Source of the DNA: an uncultured Elioraea sp.
GTDB lineage: Bacteria > Pseudomonadota > Alphaproteobacteria > Acetobacterales > Acetobacteraceae
Assembly (NCBI GenBank): GCA_938010425.1
Contig: CALLUO010000015.1
Span: 62,001 to 126,000 of the forward strand
Length of the DNA: 64,000 nt
Reading direction: 5' to 3'
Below, piece after piece: positions 18,390 to 27,425 of the stretch. A model generated the notes under the pieces. The model ran no database searches. It was given only the letters and a program-made list of their open reading frames with translations, and was not told the DNA's origin. Both the position numbers and the translations under genes were made by a program. The first letter of the stretch is position 1. The number at the start of each line of letters is the position of its first letter.

Positions 18390-19444
18390 GCGTGACGCGC
18401 CGCGGCCGCTCGCGCCGGCCCGCTTTGCCCGCCAAGCCGGGAGCACCGGGGAAGTGGGGCGACGGGCGGCGCGTGCGCATCGGCCTCCTCGGTGGTTCCT
18501 TTAACCCTGCGCATCAGGGGCATCGCGCGATCGCCGAGATGGCGCTGAAACGTCTCGGTCTCGACTCAGTCTGGCTGGTCGTCTCCCCGGGCAATCCGCT
18601 CAAGCCGGCGCGCGGCATGGCGCGGTTCGACCGTCGGCTTGCCTCGGCGTGCGAGGTCGCCGCGGGCAATTCGCGCATTCTTGCCACCGATCTCGAGCTC
18701 CGTCTCGGCACCCGCTACACGTTCGACACGATCCGCCAGCTGCAGGCGCGTTTTCCCCGCGCCTGGTTCGTGTGGCTGATGGGAGCGGACAACTTGATCC
18801 AGATCCCGCGGTGGCAGTGTTGGCGCCGTATCTTCCGCCTCGTTCCCGTCTGCGTCTTTCCGCGCCCGGGCTTCACGCGGGCTGCCCTTGTGTCGCGCGC
18901 AGCGCGCCTGTTCCGGTCGCGCTTCGTTCCGCCTGCGCGCGCAGGCGCCCTCCGCTTCGCCCCGGCCCCTGCCTGGACGCTCTTGCCCATGCGCGAGCAC
19001 CCTATTTCGGCCACCGCTATCCGCCAAGGCCGGGCAGCGGTGTCGCGATCCCGGAGCCGTCGTGCAGCCACCCTGCCGCAGGCAGCGCTCGACGCCCTGG
19101 TCAAGCGCATCGTCGCCCGCCTCGAGGACGACAAGGCGGAAGACGTCGTCGTGCTCGACATTGTCGGCAAGGCCGCCTTCGCCGACCGGATGGTGATTGC
19201 CTCTGGGCTATCGGGGCGGCAGTTGAAAGCGATGGCCGAGCATCTGCTTGATTTGCTTGAGGCGGAGGGGCATCGGGTGCGGGCTGAGGGCTTGGCCAGT
19301 TCAGATTGGGTGCTGCTGGATGCGGGCGACGTCGTGATCCACCTCTTTCGCCCCGAGACACGCGCCCACTACGCGCTCGAGAAGATGTGGGGGATGAGCC
19401 TGCCTGGAGACGAGATCCGGCCGGGCGACGTGCGCAGGGCGTGA
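18386..19444 (+). CDS. nadD-rsfS: NadD-RsfS fusion: nicotinate-nucleotide adenylyltransferase with ribosomal silencing factor
   Basis: A single 352-residue frame joins two normally separate proteins. Residues about 29-220 are NadD, which makes deamido-NAD from NaMN and [14 protein letters not shown] at 36-46 and the ISATAIR motif near its end. Residues about 230-352 are a complete RsfS, the ribosome-binding factor that blocks subunit joining in stationary phase: [38 protein letters not shown] and YALEKMW. The linker is short and Arg/Ser-rich (SRSRSRRAA). No stop separates the parts. An in-frame GTG at 19040 could in principle start a separate RsfS, so internal initiation is not excluded. ATGA overlap with proA and GTGA overlap with rlmH. 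Confidence 0.88.
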   Translation: MSVTRRGRSRRPALPAKPGAPGKWGDGRRVRIGLLGGSFNPAHQGHRAIAEMALKRLGLDSVWLVVSPGNPLKPARGMARFDRRLASACEVAAGNSRILATDLELRLGTRYTFDTIRQLQARFPRAWFVWLMGADNLIQIPRWQCWRRIFRLVPVCVFPRPGFTRAALVSRAARLFRSRFVPPARAGALRFAPAPAWTLLPMREHPISATAIRQGRAAVSRSRSRRAATLPQAALDALVKRIVARLEDDKAEDVVVLDIVGKAAFADRMVIASGLSGRQLKAMAEHLLDLLEAEGHRVRAEGLASSDWVLLDAGDVVIHLFRPETRAHYALEKMWGMSLPGDEIRPGDVRRA

Positions 19445-19908
19445 TTCCGCCTGTCGTCGTGCTCGCAGTGGGGCGGGGAAGGGGCAGTGCGGAACAGGCG
19501 CTGTTCGACCGGTACGCCGCCCGGCTCAGGCCCGCCCCGCGCCTGGTTGAGATTGCGCAGGCCCGCGGCAGCCCAGCCGAGACTCGCCGCCGCGAGGCTG
19601 AGGCGATGCTGCGCGCTCTTCCCGCTGGGGCAGAGCTGATTGCGCTCGATCTTGACGGCGAGGATCTCGCTACTGAGGCTCTCGCCGCACGCCTTGCCGG
19701 CTTGGCCGAGGCGGGGCGGACCGCGGCTTTCGCCATCGGCGGCGCCGAGGGGCTTGATCGCGCCGTGCTGGACCGCGCGGCTTGGGGGCTCGCTTTCGGC
19801 CGCGCCACTTGGCCGCATCTCCTCGTGCGCGCTATGCTCGCTGAACAGCTCTACCGCGCGGCGAGCCTCCTCGCCGGCCACCCCTACCACCGCGCCGGCC
19901 GGCCCTGA
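19441..19908 (+). CDS. rlmH: 23S rRNA pseudouridine-1915 N3-methyltransferase
   Basis: 155 residues from the GTG at 19441, the standard RlmH size; the GTG overlaps the preceding TGA. It is a SPOUT methyltransferase that acts on assembled 70S ribosomes. The SAM-binding trefoil-knot motif reads AFAIGGAEGL and the C-terminal substrate region reads LLVRAMLAEQLYRAASLLAG followed by HPYHR, both diagnostic. RsfS next to RlmH is a widely conserved order, so only the fusion to NadD is unusual. Confidence 0.95.
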   Translation: MIPPVVVLAVGRGRGSAEQALFDRYAARLRPAPRLVEIAQARGSPAETRRREAEAMLRALPAGAELIALDLDGEDLATEALAARLAGLAEAGRTAAFAIGGAEGLDRAVLDRAAWGLAFGRATWPHLLVRAMLAEQLYRAASLLAGHPYHRAGRP

Positions 19909-19985
19909 GCTGCCCCTCCTTCCTTTCGCCGCAGCCCTGGGCCATCTCCCGCCCCGATCCGTCATTCGAGCTTTGGGGTCGTCAC

Positions 19986-20858
19986 ATGCAGGAAGTCCTC
20001 ACCGCGGAGGACGAAAGCGGTTCGTCTCTTCGCGCTGCCGCCGCCCGGTTCATCCTTCGCCCCGCCGTGCAGAGCGCGATCATGGCGCTTATCGTGCTCA
20101 ACGCCGTGGTCTTGGGGCTGGAAACCGCGCCCTCGATCATGAGCCGCTGGGGGGAGTGGCTCGTTGGCCTCGACTTCGCGCTACTTTGCGTCTTCACGGC
20201 GGAAATCGCGGTCCGAATCTACGCCTTCCGAACCCGTTTCTTCCGCGACCCTTGGGGCGTGTTCGACTTCCTCGTGGTCGCTATCGCCTGGATGCCGGCG
20301 ACCGGCCCTCTCGCCGTGCTGCGGGCGCTGCGCGTGCTGCGCGTGCTGAGACTGATCTCGATGATGCCCCGGCTGCGCATCGTGGTGGAGGCGATGCTGC
20401 ACGCGATCCCCGGCATCAGCGCGATCGCGATGCTGCTGCTGATCCTTTACTACGTGGCCGCTGTGATCGCGACCAAGCTCTACAGCGAGACGCACCCCGA
20501 GCTATTCGGCACCATCGGGGAGAGCATGTTCACACTCTTTCAGGTCATGACGCTCGAATCCTGGTCCACCGGGGTCGCGCGGCCAGTGATGGAAGAGCAC
20601 CCGCAGGCCTGGGCTTTCTTTGTACCTTTCGTGCTGGTGGCGACCTTCGTCGTGCTCAACCTTTTCATCGGCATCATCGTCGAAAGCATCCAGACGCTGC
20701 GCAAGGCGCGCGAGCAGGACAATAAGCCGCGGCTCGAGACCCAAACCGAGCGGCGCGCTGCGCTGCACGGCGACGCGCTCACCCTTCTCGAAGAAGTGCG
20801 AGCCCTGCGCGAGGAAGTTGCGTCCTTGCGCGTCGCTCTCGCCCAGTCGCGTCGCTGA
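19986..20858 (+). CDS. bacterial voltage-gated sodium channel (BacNav/NaChBac type)
   Basis: 290 residues, one six-helix subunit of a homotetrameric channel. S1-S3 lie at about 28-104. S4 carries four arginines at every third position (R113, R116, R119, R122), the voltage sensor. The pore filter TLESWS at 189-194 is the Na+-selective sequence of NaChBac/NavAb, not the GYG of potassium channels. S6 (about 210-233, with VVLNLFIGII) is followed by a charged linker and a C-terminal heptad-like stretch (LLEEVRALREEVASLRVAL), the expected coiled-coil tetramerisation tail. It is inserted between rlmH and gpmI and transcribed in the same direction. Its role (motility, pH or osmotic signalling) cannot be read from sequence. 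Confidence 0.9.
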   Translation: MQEVLTAEDESGSSLRAAAARFILRPAVQSAIMALIVLNAVVLGLETAPSIMSRWGEWLVGLDFALLCVFTAEIAVRIYAFRTRFFRDPWGVFDFLVVAIAWMPATGPLAVLRALRVLRVLRLISMMPRLRIVVEAMLHAIPGISAIAMLLLILYYVAAVIATKLYSETHPELFGTIGESMFTLFQVMTLESWSTGVARPVMEEHPQAWAFFVPFVLVATFVVLNLFIGIIVESIQTLRKAREQDNKPRLETQTERRAALHGDALTLLEEVRALREEVASLRVALAQSRR

Positions 20859-20922
20859 GCAGCCCGCGGCATGTGACTGCGCAGGCTTGCCCTTGCCCTT
20901 CGGGCGGGCTAGGCCGCACGGC

Positions 20923-22440
20923 ATGAACCGCCGCCCCGTCATGCTGGTCGTGCTCGACGGCTGGGGCTGGCGCGAGGAGGAGGAGGCGAATGCCGTCCGT
21001 CTCGCGCGCACGCCAAGCTTCGATCGGCTGTGGCAGACTTGCCCACACGCTCTTCTGCGCACCTCCGGAGCGGATGTCGGCTTGCCCGAGGGGCAAATGG
21101 GAAACTCCGAGGTCGGCCACCTGAACCTCGGCGCAGGGCGCGTGGTGCTGCAGGATCTGCCGCGCATTGACGCTGCGGTGGCGGATGGCTCGATCGCCCA
21201 GCGGCCGGCCTTGCGGGACCTCATCGCGCGCGTGCGTGCGACGCGCGGGGTGGTGCATCTGGTGGGGCTCGTCTCGCGCGGAGGGGTGCACAGCCACCAG
21301 GACCATGCCCTAGCCCTGGCGCGCGTGCTGGCGGGGGAGGGGGTCGCGGTCGCGGTGCATGCCTGGACGGACGGGCGGGATACACCGCCGCGGTCGGCGG
21401 AGGCGTTCCTCGCCCAATTCGAGAGCGCTCTTCCCCCAGGCGTGCCCATCGCCACCCTATCGGGGCGCTATTATGCGATGGACCGTGACCGCCGCTGGGA
21501 TCGGGTCGAGCGTGCCTGGGCGGCGATGGTGCTGGCCGAGGGCGAGCGGGCGGGGAGCGCGGCGGCGGCCATCCGGGCGGCCTATGCGCGCGACATCTCT
21601 GACGAGTTCATTCCCCCCACGGTGATCGGTGAGTACGCTGGGATGCGCGATGGCGATGCCATCCTCTCCTTTAACTTCCGCGCCGACCGCGTGCGGCAGC
21701 TCCTCGCTGCCATGCTCGACCCTGGGTTCGAGGCCTTTCCGCGCCCGCGCGTGCCGCGCTTTACCGCGGCGGTAGGGATGACTCCCTATTCAGAAGCGCT
21801 CGATCGCTCCATGGCAGCGCTGTTTCCGCCCGAACCGCTGGTCCATGTGCTGGGCGAGGTGGTGGCCGACGCCGGACTCACCCAACTTCGCCTCGCTGAG
21901 ACCGAGAAATATCCGCATGTCACCTACTTCTTTAACGGCGGGCGGGAGGCCGTGTTCCCGGGCGAGGAGAGGGTCCTCATCCCTTCGCCGAAGGTGCCAA
22001 CCTATGATCTGGCACCGCAGATGAGTGCGCCAGAGGTGACGGAGGCCGCGGTGGCGGCGATCCGGTCCGGCCGGTTCGACCTGATTGTGCTGAACTATGC
22101 CAACCCCGATATGGTGGGGCATACGGGGGATCTGCGGGCGGCGATCGCGGCCTGCGAGGCGGTGGATCGCGGGTTGGGTGAGATCGTTGCCGCAATCGAG
22201 GAAGCGGGGGGCGTGCTTTTGGTGACGGCGGATCACGGCAACGCTGAGCTGATGCGTGACCCCGAAACGGGTGGGCCGCACACAGCGCACACGACCAACC
22301 CTGTTCCGGTCATTCTGGTCAACGGGCCTGCAGGCGCCCGGTTGTGCGACGGCCGGCTGGCCGATGTCGCGCCCACGCTCTTGGGGCTGATGGGCCTTGC
22401 CCGGCCAGCGGAGATGACAGGGCGCAATCTCTTGGAATAG
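20923..22440 (+). CDS. gpmI: 2,3-bisphosphoglycerate-independent phosphoglycerate mutase
   Basis: 505 residues from the ATG at 20923. Glycolytic enzyme interconverting 3- and 2-phosphoglycerate, with two catalytic metal ions. The alkaline-phosphatase-like metal site is intact: VVLDGWGW at the N-terminus, the phosphorylated Ser in MGNSEVGHLNLG, NPDMVGHTG, TADHGNAE and PHTAHTTNPVP. A longer open frame upstream has no homology and overlaps the channel gene, so it was rejected. Confidence 0.95.
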   Translation: MNRRPVMLVVLDGWGWREEEEANAVRLARTPSFDRLWQTCPHALLRTSGADVGLPEGQMGNSEVGHLNLGAGRVVLQDLPRIDAAVADGSIAQRPALRDLIARVRATRGVVHLVGLVSRGGVHSHQDHALALARVLAGEGVAVAVHAWTDGRDTPPRSAEAFLAQFESALPPGVPIATLSGRYYAMDRDRRWDRVERAWAAMVLAEGERAGSAAAAIRAAYARDISDEFIPPTVIGEYAGMRDGDAILSFNFRADRVRQLLAAMLDPGFEAFPRPRVPRFTAAVGMTPYSEALDRSMAALFPPEPLVHVLGEVVADAGLTQLRLAETEKYPHVTYFFNGGREAVFPGEERVLIPSPKVPTYDLAPQMSAPEVTEAAVAAIRSGRFDLIVLNYANPDMVGHTGDLRAAIAACEAVDRGLGEIVAAIEEAGGVLLVTADHGNAELMRDPETGGPHTAHTTNPVPVILVNGPAGARLCDGRLADVAPTLLGLMGLARPAEMTGRNLLE

Positions 22441-22625
22441 GGGGCAGGCGAAAGGGCGTTGGCCCCATCTCGCCAGCGGCATGGGATCCCGACCTTGGCC
22501 CTGTCGTGGTCTGTCTGCGTTTTCTCTAGGTCAACGGGCGGTGTGCGGTCGTTCAGCGTGCACAGCTCGTTGCCGTGCCAAGACTACGTGTGTAGGCTTA
22601 AACGCATAAAAACAGGGAGGAGGCG

Positions 22626-23030
22626 ATGGCTGCGGCCGGGTTCCGCTTTGTGGTACGCGCTAACACGCTTGAGGCCTATCAGCCAGGCAACCATGCGGGA
22701 ACCCGAAACCGACGGCTGATTGGTCCGGAAACGGTTGGCGCCCAGAAGCTTGAGGTGGTGCTCGGTGAGCTCGAGCCCGGTGGCGAGGCCCATCGGCACG
22801 CCCATCCGGGCATCGAGCAAGTGTGTTTCGTGCTGGAGGGACAGGCGCGGGTCGAGTGCGCCGGGCGCGAGGAGGAGATCGGTCCTGGCGACGCCTGTTT
22901 TTTTCCGCCTGACACGCCGCATCGCTTCACGGCGATCGGCGATCGACCGGTGAAGGTGCTTGTCATCTACGCGCCTCCCTATGGCGAAGATGCCAGACGT
23001 GTCCGACTGGTGGCGGAGGCGGCGTCGTGA
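22626..23030 (+). CDS. small cupin-domain protein
   Basis: 134 residues, a single cupin barrel with the two motifs (GGEAHRHAHPGIEQVCFVLE and GDACFFPPDTPHRF). His and Glu residues in the usual metal positions suggest a mononuclear metal site, but the reaction is unknown; such proteins include dioxygenases, isomerases and sensors. A strong AGGAGG-like site precedes the ATG. Its stop overlaps the GTG of the Bug protein, so the two probably form a unit and the cupin may act on the ligand the Bug protein binds. Confidence 0.82.
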   Translation: MAAAGFRFVVRANTLEAYQPGNHAGTRNRRLIGPETVGAQKLEVVLGELEPGGEAHRHAHPGIEQVCFVLEGQARVECAGREEEIGPGDACFFPPDTPHRFTAIGDRPVKVLVIYAPPYGEDARRVRLVAEAAS

Positions 23031-24004
23031 CAGGGACATGCGTATCGCGCCGGTTCGCTACCGCCGGCCTCGCGGCTCTTCCGTTTGCTTCGCTCGCAGT
23101 CGCGCAGGGGTGGTCGCCGTCTCGGCCGGTCCAGGTGGTGGTGCCATTCGCCGCCGGTTCTGGCACTGACCAGGTGGCGAGGGTGCTGCAGAAGGCGATG
23201 GAGCCGATTTGGCCGCAGCGCCTCGTCATTGAGAACCGTCCGGGAGCGAACGGCGCTCCAGCCGCAGCGGCGGTTGCCCGCGCGCAGCCGGATGGGCACA
23301 CGCTGATGGTCACGACAAACACGCCGCACGCAGCAAACAAGGCATTGATGAAACGCCTCGATTACGACCCTGTCAGCGATTTCACGCCTATTCTGCGACT
23401 TGGAAACTATGTGTTTTGGCTAGTGGTCGGATCGCATTTCCCCGCGCGGAGCTTCGCCGAATTCGTACAGGAGGTTCGCCGACGCCCGGGCCAAGTGACG
23501 TACGCCTCCGGCAACTCCACTGGGATCGTCGGGGGTGCGACCATAGCGCGCATGCTCGGCGTCGAGATGACACACGTTCCCTATCGATCGACGCCCCCTG
23601 CCATCCTTGACGTTGCGGGCGGACGAGTCGATGCGATGGTGGTTGACGTCGCCGCCTCGCGTGCGCAGGTCGAAGCGGGACGCCTGATACCCCTCGGCGT
23701 GACCAGCCGTGAGAGAAGTCGGCTCTTGCCCCATATGCCGAGCCTGCATGAGCAGGGGCTCGAAGGCTTCGACTTCGTGGCCTGGGCCGGGGTGGTGGCG
23801 CCGGCCGGTCTGGCTGGGCCGGTTCGCGACTCGATCCATGCTGCGTTCGCCCAAGCGTGGGAGACCGAGACGGTTCGGGCGCAGTGCGCCGGCTTCGGGT
23901 TCGAGAGTTTTACCTCAACGCCCGCCGCGTTCGGCGCCTTCATCATCGCCGAGATTGCGAAATGGACCACCCTTGCGCGCATGGCCGGCATCGAGCCAGA
24001 GTGA
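23027..24004 (+). CDS. Bug/TctC-family periplasmic solute-binding protein
   Basis: 325 residues. The N-terminus SRRFATAGLAALPFASLAVA is an export signal with twin arginines. The mature protein follows the Bug family throughout: PVQVVVPFAAGSGTDQVARV, IENRPGANG, YDPVSDFTPI, HVPYRST and WAGVVAPAG. Bug proteins bind carboxylates and other small organic ligands for tripartite tricarboxylate transporters or as orphan receptors. No tctA/tctB membrane genes are nearby, so this is an orphan copy; the ligand is unknown. The GTG start overlaps the cupin stop (GTGA). Confidence 0.9.
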   Translation: MTGTCVSRRFATAGLAALPFASLAVAQGWSPSRPVQVVVPFAAGSGTDQVARVLQKAMEPIWPQRLVIENRPGANGAPAAAAVARAQPDGHTLMVTTNTPHAANKALMKRLDYDPVSDFTPILRLGNYVFWLVVGSHFPARSFAEFVQEVRRRPGQVTYASGNSTGIVGGATIARMLGVEMTHVPYRSTPPAILDVAGGRVDAMVVDVAASRAQVEAGRLIPLGVTSRERSRLLPHMPSLHEQGLEGFDFVAWAGVVAPAGLAGPVRDSIHAAFAQAWETETVRAQCAGFGFESFTSTPAAFGAFIIAEIAKWTTLARMAGIEPE

Positions 24005-24301
24005 CCCAACGCCGGCAGCTTTGCGCAGGATACACGCAAGAGAAAACCGTCGGGAAAAGGATGATCGGAAGGGTCGAGCGCGCGATGGGACCAACCTCCC
24101 TTGTCCCAGCCGCCCGCCGTTCCGCGAGACAAACCCCCCTCATATCCCCAAGCTCGGCTTCGCTGCTCAGCCTCCGTCTGCCGCATTCGTGTTGCCGCCA
24201 CCGGACCGCGCGCCTTGATTGACAACGCCACCGGACGATACCTTGCTCAACTGCACGATGGGTGCACGCGGTAAGTCCGCGCCACGAGGAACCGGACCGG
24301 C

Positions 24302-25702
24302 ATGAAGGTCACCTTGCGCAGCGCTTTTCTCGCCGCCGCCCTGGCTTTCGGGGCAGGGGCCGCCCTGAACGGGCCCATGGGAGCTTGGCTTGGCGACCGC
24401 CTTGGCCTAGGCGCGCAGGCGCAAGAAGGCTCGCGCGCTGAGACCTATCGCCTTCTGTCTTTGTTTGGCGACGTGTTCGAGCGGATCCGGGCCGAATACG
24501 TCGAGCCGGTCAACGACCGCGAGGTGATCGAGGCCGCGATTAACGGCATGCTGCAAAGCCTCGATCCGCACTCCGGCTACATGAACGCGCGCACCTTCCG
24601 CGACATGCAGGTGCAAACGCGCGGCGAGTTCGGCGGCCTCGGCATCGAGGTCACGCAGGAGAACGGCTTTGTGAAAGTGATCTCGCCTATCGATGAAACT
24701 CCCGCGGCACGCGCTGGGGTGAAGCCGGGCGACCTGATCACCCATATCGACGGGCGGACGGTGCAGGGCCTGACCCTGAACGAAGCGGTGGAACGGATGC
24801 GCGGGCCGCCGCGCACCGAAATTCGCCTCACCATCCGGCGCGAAGGTGTGCCTCAACCTATTCAAATGACCATCGTGCGCGACGTGATCCGCATCCAGTC
24901 CGTGCGATCGCGCTTGATTGACGACGACGTCGGCTATATTCGCATCACGTCGTTTAATGAGCAGACCGATCAGGGCCTGAGGCGCGCGGTGCAGCAGCTC
25001 CGTTCCCAGGCCGGCACGCGCCTGCGCGGCCTGGTGCTGGATCTGCGCAACAACCCGGGCGGCCTGCTCGACCAAGCAGTGGCGGTGTCGGACGATTTCC
25101 TCGAGCAAGGTGAAATCGTCTCTACCCGCGCCCGTCGGGTGGAGGACGCCCAGCGCTACAACGCAAGGCCGGGCGACATCGCGGCGGGGCTGCCCATCGT
25201 GGTGCTGATCAATGGCGGCTCGGCTTCCGCCTCGGAGATCGTCGCCGGTGCGCTGCAGGACCATCGCCGTGCGGTGGTGATCGGCACACGCAGCTTCGGC
25301 AAGGGCAGCGTTCAGACGGTGATTCCGCTTCCCGGTAACGGCGCCATTCGGTTGACGACGGCACGGTATTACACGCCCTCAGGCCGCTCGATCCAGGCAA
25401 CGGGAATTGAGCCGGATGTGCTGGTTGAGCTGTTCGAGGGCGAAGCGCGGGCTGAGGCGCGGGACCGCGAGGCAAACTTGAACCGGGCCCTGCGCAATGA
25501 TCAGGCCCAGGCCGCGCGGCCAGGCTCTCTGCCGCCGCCTATTCTGCCCCCGGGCTTCGTCGAGGCCTCCTCCAACCCCCCACCGCGGCCGAGCGACGGC
25601 CAGCCGCCGATCCAGCTCGGTGACCTTGCGCGGGATTACCAGTTGCAGCGCGCCGTGGAACTGGTGCGCGGGCTCGCTGTGCTGCGCCGGGCCTCGAACT
25701 AA
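24302..25702 (+). CDS. ctpA: carboxyl-terminal processing protease, family S41
   Basis: 466 residues with an N-terminal signal/anchor (about 1-25); the mature part acts in the periplasm. A PDZ domain covers about 105-190 (GEFGGLGIEVTQENG) and the peptidase core follows. The catalytic Ser lies in NGGSASASEIVAGAL and the general-base Lys in RSFGKGSVQTV, so the Ser/Lys dyad is intact. The tail is proline-rich. Ctp proteases typically trim peptidoglycan hydrolases or lipoproteins. Together with the next two genes it forms a run conserved in alphaproteobacteria, but the M23-type hydrolase often found just upstream is absent here. Confidence 0.93.
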   Translation: MKVTLRSAFLAAALAFGAGAALNGPMGAWLGDRLGLGAQAQEGSRAETYRLLSLFGDVFERIRAEYVEPVNDREVIEAAINGMLQSLDPHSGYMNARTFRDMQVQTRGEFGGLGIEVTQENGFVKVISPIDETPAARAGVKPGDLITHIDGRTVQGLTLNEAVERMRGPPRTEIRLTIRREGVPQPIQMTIVRDVIRIQSVRSRLIDDDVGYIRITSFNEQTDQGLRRAVQQLRSQAGTRLRGLVLDLRNNPGGLLDQAVAVSDDFLEQGEIVSTRARRVEDAQRYNARPGDIAAGLPIVVLINGGSASASEIVAGALQDHRRAVVIGTRSFGKGSVQTVIPLPGNGAIRLTTARYYTPSGRSIQATGIEPDVLVELFEGEARAEARDREANLNRALRNDQAQAARPGSLPPPILPPGFVEASSNPPPRPSDGQPPIQLGDLARDYQLQRAVELVRGLAVLRRASN

Positions 25703-25749
25703 CGAGGGTCGAAAGCCCAAAGGCTGACAGCAATCGGACGGGCCGCGCG

Positions 25750-26757
25750 GTGGCCAAACGTCGGAAAGGCAAGGGCGGCTGGCTGGCCCTGTTGGCGTTT
25801 TGGGGGCTGGTGCTCACAGCGGTGGCGGGGCTTGCCCTTTGGGCTGAGTTTGGCGCCGGCCCGCCAGGCTCCCAAGAGCCGAGGCCCGCAGTCGCCGATC
25901 AGGCTGGATCTCGCGCAAGTTTACGCCCGGAACACTCGATCGAATCGAGGCGGGGTCTGCCCGTCGAGGCCAAGCCTCAAGGCGATCCCGAAGAAGCTGC
26001 GACCGGCGCGGCAGCGGCGGCGGCGGTGCCGGCGTGGCGTGCCTTCGCTCGCGCTTTCGACGAGGCCGACCGCAGGCCACGTCTTGCCGTGCTCGTCATT
26101 GGTCTAGGCATGAGCGAAACGACCACCCGCATGGCCATCGAACAGCTCCCTGGGCCAATCAGCCTCGCCTTCTCGCCTTATGGGCCTAACCTGGAAAGCC
26201 AGATGGCGGCGGCCCGTGCGGCAGGGCACGAAGTGTTGCTTGGCCTGCCGATGGAGCCGGCGAACTTTCCTCTCAACGACCCGGGGCCGCGGGCGTTGAT
26301 GACCGGCAATCCACTGCCGGAGAACATGGCGCGGCTGCAGTGGGTACTGGGGCGTGGCACGGGCTATGTTGGCGTGACCAATGCCGCCTCTGCCGTGCTG
26401 CGCGGCGAGCGGTTCATGGCCTCGAGCGAGGCCATGCGCCCCGTCTACGAGGTGCTCAGGGAGCGGGGGTTGCTGTTCATCGAGGCAAGGCCCGGCGAGC
26501 GCGTAACGACGGCGGTGCCCGCGCGGGCAGCCGATCTGGTGGTCGATGAACGGATGTCGCGGCCCGAGATCGAGGCGCGCCTGGTCGAACTCGAACGTCT
26601 GGCTCGGGAGCGCGGTGTGGCGCTCGGCATCGCAGGCCCCTCGCAGGTGACGCTCGAGCGCCTCGCCTCTTGGGTCCAAGGTGTTGAGTTTCGGGGCGTG
26701 GTGCTGGCTCCAGTCAGCGCGGTGGTCGTGCGGCCGATGGCAGAGGCGCGCCCCTGA
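25750..26757 (+). CDS. divergent polysaccharide deacetylase family protein
   Basis: 335 residues, GTG start at 25750. One N-terminal membrane helix (about 10-30) and a low-complexity linker precede the deacetylase-like domain (about 110-330) with LAVLVIGLGMSETTTRMAIE, LAFSPYGPNLESQMAAAR, HEVLLGLPMEPANFP and a TGYVGVTN stretch. It belongs to the YibQ-like branch, in which the canonical NodB metal motifs are altered, so enzymatic activity is uncertain. Its position between ctpA and rppH fits a cell-envelope role. Confidence 0.87.
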   Translation: MAKRRKGKGGWLALLAFWGLVLTAVAGLALWAEFGAGPPGSQEPRPAVADQAGSRASLRPEHSIESRRGLPVEAKPQGDPEEAATGAAAAAAVPAWRAFARAFDEADRRPRLAVLVIGLGMSETTTRMAIEQLPGPISLAFSPYGPNLESQMAAARAAGHEVLLGLPMEPANFPLNDPGPRALMTGNPLPENMARLQWVLGRGTGYVGVTNAASAVLRGERFMASSEAMRPVYEVLRERGLLFIEARPGERVTTAVPARAADLVVDERMSRPEIEARLVELERLARERGVALGIAGPSQVTLERLASWVQGVEFRGVVLAPVSAVVVRPMAEARP

Positions 26758-26776
26758 ACATCGCTGAGCTTTGCCG

Positions 26777-27271
26777 ATGGATGCCCGCTCGCTCCCGTAT
26801 CGCCTGAATGTTGGCGCGGTGCTGTTCGGGCCGGACGGCCGAGTGCTCGTCTGTCGCCGGGCCGATTTGCCGAATGCGGAAGGGGCGGCAGGGGGCTGGC
26901 AACTGCCGCAAGGAGGAATGGATGAGGGAGAAGACCCACGCGTCGCGGTGCTGCGCGAACTCGCCGAGGAGATCGGCACCGATCGGGCAGCCATCCTCGC
27001 CGAACACCCAGACTGGCTGACCTACGACTTGCCGCCTGAGCTGGTGGGGAAAGCGCTCGGTGGCCGGTATCGCGGGCAGAGGCAGAAATGGTTTGCTCTC
27101 CGCTTCCTTGGCACCGACGCTGACATCCGCCTCGATGCCGACCCCCATCCGGAATTCGATGCCTGGCGGTGGGCCGAGCTTGCGGAGCTGCCAACCCTCG
27201 CGGTCTCCTTCAAACGCGCGATCTATGAGGAGCTCGTGCGATCCTTTGCCCGCTTTGCCCGGCCGTCGTAG
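26777..27271 (+). CDS. rppH: RNA pyrophosphohydrolase
   Basis: 164 residues from the ATG at 26777; a TTG two codons earlier is less likely. NUDIX enzyme that removes pyrophosphate from mRNA 5' ends and triggers decay. The NUDIX box runs from GGMDEGE through RELAEEIG, preceded by GGWQLPQ, and the RppH-specific YRGQRQKWF and FDAWRWAEL are present. Length matches RppH rather than other NUDIX enzymes. Confidence 0.93.
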   Translation: MDARSLPYRLNVGAVLFGPDGRVLVCRRADLPNAEGAAGGWQLPQGGMDEGEDPRVAVLRELAEEIGTDRAAILAEHPDWLTYDLPPELVGKALGGRYRGQRQKWFALRFLGTDADIRLDADPHPEFDAWRWAELAELPTLAVSFKRAIYEELVRSFARFARPS

Positions 27272-27425
27272 TGGCGGGATATCGGGCGGTCGGCAGCTCA
27301 GCGCCACCGGTCGAGTTTGACCACGGGGAAGCCTGTTACGATCCCCGACCGGGCCTGACGGCGGATCACGAGGGCGAGAGAGGTGAAGCAGGAGAAAGCG
27401 AGCAGGGAAAACGAGACGCGGCGCG

